Positions 46,601 to 57,600 of a stretch of 64,000 nucleotides of DNA are shown one piece after another. A program made the position numbers and the translations under genes. The DNA is from Leguminivora glycinivorella (Eukaryota; Arthropoda; Insecta; Lepidoptera; Tortricidae): positions 12,415,549-12,479,548 of the forward strand of contig NC_062990.1 of assembly GCF_023078275.1 (NCBI RefSeq), in the 5' to 3' direction. Position 1 is the first letter of the stretch, and each line of letters starts with the position of its first letter. The notes under the pieces were generated by a model that was not told the origin of the DNA, made no database searches, and saw only the letters and a list, made by a program, of their open reading frames with translations.

Positions 46601-49600
46601 GTGAGTAGAGGCATTACCCAGGCGTTAAAGGCGCGCACTTTGTTGCCTCCTGACAAAAGACTGTTAAGGACTTTTGTGAGCCGACTGAAAAAGCGCTCCT
46701 TCACCGACCGTCTAATGCCAACATCCTCAATACCCAACGACTGTGACATACCAAGGTACTTATAGGTTTCTGATTCAGAGATAGATCTGAACGACATCGT
46801 CTCAGAAAGTTGTAAATTTTCTGAATTTACAACCTCCCCCGCTGTACATGCATGACCGCACACTTATCGACACCAAACTCCATTCTGATGGCGGTACTGA
46901 AAACTTCTGTGGTTGTCAATAGCACCATCAGGTCTTGGGTGTTCGGTGCAAATAGTTTGAGATCGTCCATGTACAGAAGGTGAGAGATGACTTCACCCTC
47001 TCTCCGAAGCCGGCAACCTAGCCCAGAATCCTTCAGCAGCGTGCTGAGGGGATTCAGAGCTAGGCAGAACCATAATGGACTCAAACTGTCACCCTGGAAT
47101 ATTCCTCGCTCAATCCTTATGAAGTCCTGCGGGCCAGGGGGGTAATCCCTGACTCCTGGTTGACGAAGGACTGTGGTCCACTGCCTCATACATGCAGCCA
47201 GGAAGGATATTAAAGCTGCATCAAGTTTATACAGCTCCAATACCCTTCTCAGCCATGAATGAGGCACCGAATCATAGGCCTTCTTATAGTCAATCCAAGC
47301 GGCCGAGATGGCCCCCTTGTTCCGCCGAACTTGTTGGCAGATGGTCATGTCTATGAGGAGGAGCTCTTTAGTACCACGGGACCCAACCCTACATCCATTT
47401 TGAGCGGGAGCCAGAATGTTGTTAGCGACAATATGCGCGTTAATTTTTGCTCTCAAAATGGATGTAAGGAGCTTGTAAAGTGTAGGCAAGCACGTAATGG
47501 GTCTGTAGTTTTTTGCTTCCGTGGTACTACCGGACTTATAGAGCAGGAAAGTAACACCAGTTGTTAGGGAAGGTGGGAGAGAACCAAGATCGAGGGCTTG
47601 TTGAAATTGCGTTGCCAAACGCGAGTGCGAACATCGAAACCATTTTAGCCAGAAGTTGTGCAATCCATCCGGTCCAGGACTTTTCCAGTTCTGGGCCGTA
47701 CGGGTAGCACAACTTACGTCGTCGGGGCTGATGGTGATAGCCCCCATAGGTTCGATGTTCTCGCACTCGCGTTCGACAACGGTCATCCACTCACTCTCCG
47801 TGTGTTCGACGGGCACCGACCAGATGCTACGCCAGAAATCAGACATGGCAGTAGCATCCGGCAGCCGCACGTCAGACACACGAGGGTCGGTTTCCTCCCA
47901 CCTTCGGTATACTTTCCTTTGGTCGCTTTGAAAAAGACGATTCTGCTGGAATCGGTCCACACGCTTTCTGTAGCGGCGAATACGGCTTGCCCATGCATAG
48001 ACTTTCTGCTTCAGGAAGTCGATGCGCTCTGTGACATTGGCCAAATAGTCGCGGGGCCTGATGTCCGTCCCCGCGAACGCCTGGTTCACAAAGCGCATTA
48101 CTCGGGGGCGATTATTACCCCCTCTGAAGCAGATCAGCTTTGCAATGAGAGTCCTAAACGAGTTGATACGACGCTCGATCCGTACTTGCCATGCAGGGAC
48201 ACCTCCGACGGTCCTAGTTGCACGGTCAGCGTCCGGAAACTTGACTCGAGCAACACGGCACGCCGCGATGGCTCCGCAGTACATGATCGAGTGTGTATCA
48301 TCTAGATCTTTACTAGTCCGTATAAATGGCTCTAGTAAAGCGTTTAAGGCTCCCATTAACGCTAGATTGCGTCTATTCATAGGCAGACGTGGTAATCGTG
48401 GCCTAGGATTGTTTGTGGAGCGATACTGCGTAATCGCCTCTTCCAAAGACCTCCTCAGTTGCTCATTAGCAGGCTCACTCACGCTCTGACTCGCGAAGTC
48501 CCCGCCGTCGTTACCGGAATCAACCCGCGGCGCCTCCGGTGCCAGGTCGGGTTCGGGCACCGGGTCCGGCGACATGGCGGGCAAATCCCGCCCCGAGGCG
48601 GGGTCCGCGCGAGCAGCGAGAGCCTCCTGGCGAAGCCGATCAAGTGTGGCGTCATCCAACCGCTTTGACCGCTGAATGACGCGCACCTGATCCGATAGAC
48701 GCTGCTCCGATACGGTGGTGGATGGCTCGAGTGCCTGAAACAGAGGCAGCATTCTAGAACGGTACGCGGATAGCCGGGTTCCACCCTCTGTGGCCCCATA
48801 ATAGGCGCGCATGACATTCTCGTTTATTTCTCGAGTCCATGTCATGCGACGCACTACACCACCGGCAGCGGGAGCCGTGGGCGGGGTAGGATGTCCCGCA
48901 GGCCCCAAGCGTGCCGGCAGCGGTGGCCGCCCTCGTCGCGCAGGTGGTGGTGGCGGCGGTGGCGGCGGCCCGCTCTCGTCGCTGGACCCGTCGGTGTCGG
49001 GCGCCGTGGCGAACTCGTCGCCCGACGAGGATGCGGACGGGGAGCTGGACGAGGCGGGCGAGGATGGTGGGCGTGCGTTTCCTTGTGCCGCTTTGGTGCG
49101 TGACCTTGTTAACATTTTCACAATGCACTTATCGCCGTTTGACAGTCCATGTTGATATCCGTGTATTTAGATTGCATTCGTTGCATGTTCGTTAGTATAG
49201 GTACATGATTTAATATAGCGCAAGAAAATACACAAAAACTGAACCACAAAAACCAAGAACGGCGATAAAAATACTATAAAAATAAATAAAATTGTGAAAA
49301 TTTATCCAAAGACACGTCCGTCAGTGTCAGCGGTTTTTTTTTTTTTTTATTATTATTCCTTTATTTATCTTTTTTCTTATGCTAGGTTTTTTACAATATG
49401 AATATAAAAGTAAAATAAAAAAACACTTACAAAACAATATAAAAACATATTATAAAAAACCTAACCTAGGGTGCCGCCAGCAGCGGGGCAGGGCCCAAGC
49501 TGCCGGTGGTTAGGGCTGCAGAGAGAGGAACCGTCGAACTATCCGCGCTGTGTCCAAGATCACCGCCTTCTGCATCTGGCCCTTGATCCAGCCACCTAGC

Positions 49601-52600
49601 GAGAGTCTCTTAAGATGTTGGTCGAGACTCTTCGCTATGAGACCGTTCGCTGAAACGACTATCGGAACAATGATCGTTGATTCAACATCCCACATGGCGG
49701 TTATCTCGTGAGCCAAGTCTAGGTACTTACTGGACTTGTCCTTCTCGGCTTTCACGAGATTCTCATCATGGGGGATGGTGATGTCAACGAGCACTGCCCG
49801 GCGTTGCAGTCGATCCATTATCACAATGTCAGGCTTATTGGCTACAATAGTCCTGTCAGTGATAATAGATCGATCCCAATAGAGCGTGGCACGACCATTT
49901 TCGAGAACTGGCGCAGGTAAATACTTGTAGTACGGTACTTCGCGGTCCACAAGGCCGTATTGAAGAGCAAGTTGCTGGTGAATGATCCTGGCTACGAGAT
50001 TATGTCTGTGCAAGTACTCGCCGTTAGCTAGATGAGAATGCGGACGAGACTAGACTTATTATTATTATTATTATTGTTGATGAAATTAATATTGTATTTT
50101 TTTGGACATTGGATTTTTCCTAGAAATATTCTAGACATGTATTTTTATATATACCTAATTATATATTTTTTGTTAAACGATTATTTTTATATGAAATTGT
50201 ATTTATATTATAGACTCAATATTATTATGAACAATAATTACAACAATAAATTGCTCTGATAATTAGGTTAGATTAAGATCATAACATATATGTAATGAAC
50301 TATTCATAAGAGCTTGTAACTAGGCCTACATGAATAAAGATATTTTGAATTGAATTGATTTGAATTAACAGTAACATGAGCCTTAATCTTTTACCTAGAA
50401 AACGCATGTATGAATTTATTTATTTTTTACCATGATGTACCGAAATCGCTGGAATAGTTACGATCATCGGTGATCATCGATCAATAATAGATAACCCTTA
50501 TTTCATTTTTAATACAAATTACACCCGTAGTTGTGATTTGTATCAATAATGCTATCTATATTTTTCACCACATCCACTGGTAAAGGCTCTCTTTGCATTT
50601 TATCCACAAGAGAGCAAAGTAATTTCATACAAATTTTAACTTGATGTAGTAAGCTAGCTGGTAGATTTTACCTATAAATGATGATTTTGAATAATAAATA
50701 TTGAATGAATCGAAGGATTTGATTTAGTTTGATGTTTTATAGTCCGTATTTTGATGGTGTGGTGAATAATTTTGTGTTTCACTCGGTGGCAAAGTTTGTT
50801 TAACCTTCGTGCCGTGAAACCCTCGCAACTCTCAAGATTCCACTTCATGAACCATTCGCTACGCTCGCGGTTCACTATTGGAATCTTTCGCTTCTAGGGT
50901 ATCAATTTTGGCACGTGTGCAACAACTTTGCCCCCTTGTAAAACAAATTACTATTGCTGGTGAGTGTTCTCATACAAAACAAGTATATTTGGAGGGAAGT
51001 TAAGGTGTGTTTGTGTTTATAGACGACGGGCGGCGTGTACACGATGGGGTGCGGCGAGCAGGGCCAGCTCGGCCGCCTCGCGCAGCGCTCCGCCTCGCGC
51101 GACTCGCGCCAGGGCTTCAGTGAGTACCGCACCCGTACCCGTCATAATCTACCCGTCATCACGCCTACTGCCCAAAATAGAAACTTCAAAACGACGACCG
51201 GTCTGGCGTAGTCGGTAGTGACCCCGCCTGCTAAACCGCGGTCCCGGGTTCGAATACCGGTTAGGGCATTTATTTGTGTGATGAACATAGATATTTGTTC
51301 CCGAGTCGTGGATGTTTTCTATGTTTATAAATATGTATTTATCTATATAAGTATATATATATCGTTGCCTAGCACCCATAGCACAAGCTTTGCTTAGTTT
51401 GGGGCTAGGTTGATCTGTGTAAGGTATCCCCAAATATTTTATTTATTTATTTATAACGGGCGAATCTCCTTTTTGACCGACTCAAATCTGTCCGCACATT
51501 CTTAACATCGTTATAGAATGACAGCCTTAAATTATGAATTTTATTAGTATTTTTCACTTCATGCTGTATATTAGAACATAACCCTAACTGATTTATGTTA
51601 TGTTTACGATTTCTTAGTGACTCGAGACATTTTGAGTAATGCCGTAGACACCAAAAATGTCGGTCAAAAAGTCGATTCGCCCAAATTTAAACACGGCCGA
51701 AGGTAACGTATGACGTTTTTCAGTATAGAGGGCCCTTTAAAGTTTCGACCTGACAAGAAATGCGGCACATGTCCACCTAACATACCTAAATAAATCGTAA
51801 AACAACCCAGAACATCAGATGCAAGCAAAACTCTCTTGTCACTCAGTTTATTTTCAAGTGAGCACTTAAATTAATTTACTTCAAAATACTTGTTATTTTA
51901 TATTATTCTTTTTACTTACCTAGTACTTACCATTTATATTAGTTAACCAAACCCATCATTCCATCCAGGTGCCCTCCTCGTGCCAGCGAAGGTGACCCTA
52001 AAGTGGGCAGCGTCCCATATCTGGGCGGGTTATCATGCTACTTTTGCACTGACACCGCAGCCGACAAGATGTTCGCGTGGGGTCTCAATAACTACGGACA
52101 ACTCGGTAAGAACAACATAAAAAGTTATCATAGTATTGTATAGACATGGTCTCATAACCTAACCACAAAATTAAAATTTTGAAAAAACCCCCGACCGCGA
52201 CATAGTGGACCGATTTTCATGAAACATGGCTAAGAATACTCCCGACTAACTCAGCTTTCAAACAAAAAAAACTAAATCGAAATCGGTTCACCCGTTCGTG
52301 AGCTACGGTGCCACAGACAGACACGTCAAACTTATAACACCCCGTCGTTTTTGCGTCGGGGGTTAAAAATGTATCCCATATCTGGGCTACCACGCCACTG
52401 TCTCTGTTTGTGAAATGATACGGTTCCAGCGTCGCAATAGATATAATGGACATACACTGTTTTTCCACGACCCTCACATATCAGACTGATCGTCAAAACT
52501 CAGATCATTACTAAATTAAGGTAATAATAAATTTCTGGTACAGTCGAGTTCACAAACACCTTTACAAACCAATAAATTCCAAATACATATATGTAATTAT

Positions 52601-54668
52601 GTATACACGACCTTACTGTCATCTGACATAGAGACGTGTAAATATATTTTTGGCATGTTGACTTGTAAAGATGTTTGTGAACTCGACCATACAACTCAAC
52701 CTAAGTCTTAGCCTACCTGTAAAACTATATTTACATAAACACAGGAAAACGTGAACGCAACTGGACTAAGCAGTATTTCTACATTAAATTAGTACAACCT
52801 CAATCTACTTACATATTTTTGACTTGTGTCTCATAATTTCTAACAGGTATAACAGGAGAAAAACGCAAGACAGCACTCTACGCGCCAACAGAATGCGACG
52901 CATTCACCCAAGGCAGCAGCTGGCAGAGGGTCGCCTGCGGACAACACCATTCATTGGCTCTGGATTCTAAGGGACAAGTCTTTGCCGTCGGTCGGTGCGA
53001 ATATGGACGGTACGTATTGTCAAAGAGGATCGAGTATTATAGAGAGTTACTGTCGAAGTAAAATATGTAATCACAGTGCATAGTCTGCCATCTCTTGACA
53101 CGGGTTTAAAACTTTTGAACCTCAGTTTTGACAATTTGGCGCATATAGGCTACTAGACTCGTATCGAATTTAGCACATCAAGTTATTGTTTTCTGTAGTA
53201 TTTGACTTGAGAAATCAATATTTATAGCTTGCGGGGATTAAAAGTGCGTGATGACTGCGTATTTTTAATTAAAGATGTGTGTATGTTTTTGTTTAAATTA
53301 TGGATCCGAAAACGGTGTTGGCCATTGGAGTGACGTCACATAATTCAAATCAACTATGGTAATTAGAGGTACTAATCTAATCTCCGTAGAAGCAACCTCT
53401 ATTGTATTAAAATTCATAGTCGTTGCTCAGCTGTGACAGTGTCAAATATTTTTTCTAAATATACTGACGTCATGTCATAAATATTCTATAGATTAATATG
53501 GCTGATGTTGTTTTTGCCTGATCACGTAAAAGTAAACTTTAAATAATTTTTTTGCACGTTTTTAAGTCGTAATAAAATATGGTACTATTTTTTTTTTTTT
53601 TTTGTTTAATTAGACAGTAATTAATAATATAAGACATACTTTGAAAAAGGGTCAAGTAGCCTATTATTAGCTTGATATGTTAAAATGTCAAATATTAATA
53701 TTAGCGCCATCTAGCCGAGCGTCCCCCAAAGGTGTAACGGCATCTAGGCCACCATACCTTCTTCTGTATGGCACTGAGGTACGTTTTTTTATTAAGACTT
53801 TATCTGTCTATGTGGAGTTATATATGTCTTTGATATTGTGGACGTTAAATTTTCGTAAGACATTCGTAAGAAAAAAACATCAAACATTTGAATATTGTTT
53901 GATGTTTTGGTTATGTGATAGAGCAGACAGCTCGCTTGATGGTGAACGATCACTGCCATGGACACCCGAAACACCAGAAGTCAACGAAGTAAGATAAACA
54001 TGGAATGGAAGCCGCTTTTAAGAACATTACCGTTCAAATTCTTGGCACCGTTTAACACACATACACAATTACGCCTACATTTACACAAGACAATACGTTT
54101 ACAGGCCCTGTAATCAAAACTGGTAAACAAAACAATAGTCATCTCTTTTATACTAATGCACACAGATAAGTGTAGCTGAAATGCATATAATGGCACTAAC
54201 TACCTGTTGCTAACTACCTGTTAACTTGCTGTACGTACTGGCAGCTAAGAATTCGCGGTTCATATTTGACTAAAATTTGACACGAAAAGGGATGGGTTTA
54301 TGTCATACATTAAAGAACCAAGCATAAATAATTTTAATTTTATGCATATTAAAAAATAACTACATAATTAATTTGTTGTTATGAAGTAACAACCTACATA
54401 TGAAAATAATAATTATGTCGTACACGTATGCCGCTATAATAAGTATTTTTATGGCTAGATAAATTCAATTTATATCTGTATATCAATGTACAGTCACGTT
54501 CAGGTTGTTGTCAGTTGCCATCTATTGTTAACAGGTGTAAAACGTAGGCTTTCATTTTATAAATTTTACCTTTTCAGGGCTGGTCAGGTTTTTCAATCGC
54601 CAGATAAATAATATCTGTCAGATAAATGTCAGCTGTCACTGTAATTTATACGTGTGATGAAAAGGATA

Positions 54669-54699
<31 letters not shown>

Positions 54700-57600
54700 G
54701 AAAACATATTTCAATGACATTACAGATAAATCCAATGCGTCATGAAATTAAATAATAAAAAAAAAACATTACAAAGAATAAAAGTATTATAACTAAACAA
54801 TTGATTTGGGCGATGACGAAACAGCGTGGCTCCGTTGCGTCGTTTGCCCCGGTGTAGGATTCGGCAAGTTGCCCCGGAACCGCCGAAAAAGCACACCTTT
54901 CGGCCAGAAGTCTGCGCTCGCGATGGTGTCCTGCAGCGGCCGCGGCACGCGCACCACGAACGAACTGAAGTGCACGTAATGACGCGACTGTAGCTGGTGT
55001 ACCCTCAGCGTGTAGCCAGTCTTCCGGCGAACGTACTCCACCACATCGTCAGCCACGGCGGAGTAATGAAGACGGGACACGTAGAGCGCCTTACTCGGTG
55101 TTGCAACCCGTAGACCAGAATTAACCGGCTCTGCGGTGCCACACAGAGTCTTACGAGGTGCCCTGCGCGCCTTCTTCTTCCGTTCCACCAGTGTGAATCC
55201 CTCCTTATCGACTTTAGCGCGGGAGGAATTCTCTTCCACTGGTTCTTCACACCCCTTATTAGGTGCATTGACCCGGCTGGCTGCGACAAGCTGACCGGCT
55301 GCGACGCCAGCATAATCACGCTGACGTGGTTTCGAGGTCACGGGGGGCAGTCGCAACTTTATCTGGTAGATATATTTATCTGGCGACTAAAAAACCGGCC
55401 CTTAAATATGTAATTACTTAGATGTCGCCACCGAAAGATAATAAAATAGAACACTACTTTCAAACAAAATACCAGCCGAAAAGTGGTTCAAAGATCATAA
55501 TACGCCGTACTGACACCGGACGTCACGTCTATTTCTATTCTACAACTTTCTAAATTAACACGTTTAGGGACGCTTAGTGACGTCATCTGTCATAGACCAA
55601 GGGAAACAAATGACTACGCGTTTGCTATATCATACGTGTCCACGAATGACACGAATGTGTTCAGATTGGCTATTTAAACCACTATGCCGGTGACACAAGG
55701 TCTGTGATCAAAATAATCGAACTCCTATGCCACTGGCACGTACGTGTGTTTAAACAAGTTTACTGGCCTATGTCGGCCGCACAGCAGGCAGGCAAACATG
55801 GTCGCGCGATATTAATAAGATTATACAAAAATGAAAGTTTTTAAATATCAATGGATATTAAAAATATTGCATAACATCATCCCCATACAAAAGTAGCTCG
55901 TACAAAATAAATCGAAATAATTATGATCCTCGCCAAATTACACATTAAACTTAATCCCATATTTTTCTCCGTATTTGTTGGAACGACTAGCACATGATAT
56001 TACAAAACAGTACGGCATATTCTTTTTGTAAACATATATTCTAAATATGCCGTACTACGACTGTTCCGACTGGCCGCCATTAGCGCACTGACAAGCTCCG
56101 TGGCACAATTTTTAGGCCCCGCCTACCGTGGCACAATATTCGTGGGGTCATTTTTGAGAGCTCTTTAGACATCTAGGTATATTAACAATCGCTGCCAGAA
56201 GTGTTGCGAGGTACTTTGCCGGTCTTTAAGATGGGTGTACGCTCTTTTGAGGGTTTGAAGGTCGTATCGGTCCGGAAATACCGCAGGCGACAATAGGCTA
56301 GTTTCCTACTAGTCAAATCAGTTTCTTTTTAAGAACTGTCAAAACGATTTGCTATAATGGAATTACTATGAAATACTGAGGAGTGACGTCACGGTCAATT
56401 CATTTACTTTATATCTTTCTCTTTTACTTATTAAATATAAATTATTTTAAGTATAGGAAACTAGCCTATTCATCAAAAGTTTAGCTGTGCGGGTCAGGCA
56501 GTCTCTGTAGACACTTAGACAGGCACAGTTGAGGACTGCCAGCCATCTAAATGCAACCGCGGGAACTCGTGTGTGTTGATGGTTCTCCATTTTCTCCAAT
56601 CACTCGAAAAATGTCGCCGAGCGCGTTATATTATCGTGAGTACACAGGTATTGTGGTAAAGCGCTGGTGGCCTAGCGGTAAGAGCGTGCGACTTTCGATC
56701 CGGAGGTCGCGGGTTCGAAACCCGGCTCGTACCAATGAGTTTTTCGGAACTTATGTGCGAAATGTAATTTGATATTTGCCAGTCGCTTTTCGGTGAAGGA
56801 AAACATCGTGAGGAAACCGGACTACTTCCAATAAGACCTAGTTACACTTCGGGTTGAAAGGACAGATGGCAGTCACTTTCGTAAAATTAGTGCCTACGCC
56901 AAATCGTGGCTCCCATGAGCCGTGGCAAATGCCGGGATAACGCAAGGATGATGATGACAGGTATTGTACATACAAAAACAAATGACCAGTATACACCTCG
57001 GCTGCAAAGTCCCAAGTTTAAAGTGTCATTTAATATAGGTAAGTACTTTATAAATATAGCCTTATTTTGGACAATTACCTAACAAATTGACTTCAATTTC
57101 CAGGTTAGGTCTGGGCGACAGAGAAGGAGACGCGGAGAATTTGGAGCCGGTGCCGGCGCTCGTCGGCAAAAAGTGCGTCAGCATCGCCGCCGGCACTTGC
57201 AATAGCTTCGCCGTCACTGATACAGGTATTGTTTGCAAAATGAAGTCTTATTTGTTACAAGAGATGATTTTTTAATTTCGTCACTTGAAGGTTAGGAAAG
57301 CTGGAGAAATGTTATTCAAATTGAAATAGTAGTAAAACTCTAAGACCAAATTAAATTATTTCATAGGAAATATTTTAATTTGTGTTTTTTAGTAGACATA
57401 CTACTATTATTTTAACTATAAATTGAAATAAATGTCATATACAAAGAAAAAATGACCAAGGCCTCCAAGTGGTCAATGCTGGATTCGAACCAGCGTACTC
57501 CGTTATAGCCACGCATAGCATTGGACACTTGGAGGCCTTAGGTCATTTTTTCTTTGTATATGATATTTATTTCAGTTTATAGTAGTAAAACTGCTGTCAA

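Larger units (their letters stand above)
45306..49333 (-). mobile_element. Near-full-length R4/Dong-like non-LTR retrotransposon
   Basis: About 4.0 kb on the minus strand, with a GC-rich 5' region, one long protein region (RT followed by a CCHC and a restriction-like endonuclease) and a 3' UTR ending at an ATTATTATT site near 45306. The 5' end abuts the (A)n/(TAA)n tail of the second copy at 49334-49360. This domain order, with the endonuclease after the RT, is that of R2/R4/CRE-type elements. Dong of Bombyx is known to insert into TAA repeats, and both copies here end in such repeats. The first 5' base may be missing. Confidence 0.78.

Noticed and set aside
47658..48305. 215-codon open frame on the plus strand
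   Set aside because: Antisense shadow of the R4/Dong-like reverse transcriptase.
48754..49155. Several GC-rich open frames on both strands
   Set aside because: Shadows of the Pro/Ser-rich N-terminus of the R4/Dong-like protein. Codon structure favours the minus-strand frame that continues into the RT.
56658..56735. Possible tRNA gene
   Set aside because: A and B boxes are present, but the acceptor arm does not pair and the sequence continues into a SINE body with target duplication.
57460..57530. Possible tRNA gene on the minus strand
   Set aside because: Only the T-arm is tRNA-like. There is no acceptor stem, no A box, and long flanking arms fold the unit into a hairpin.
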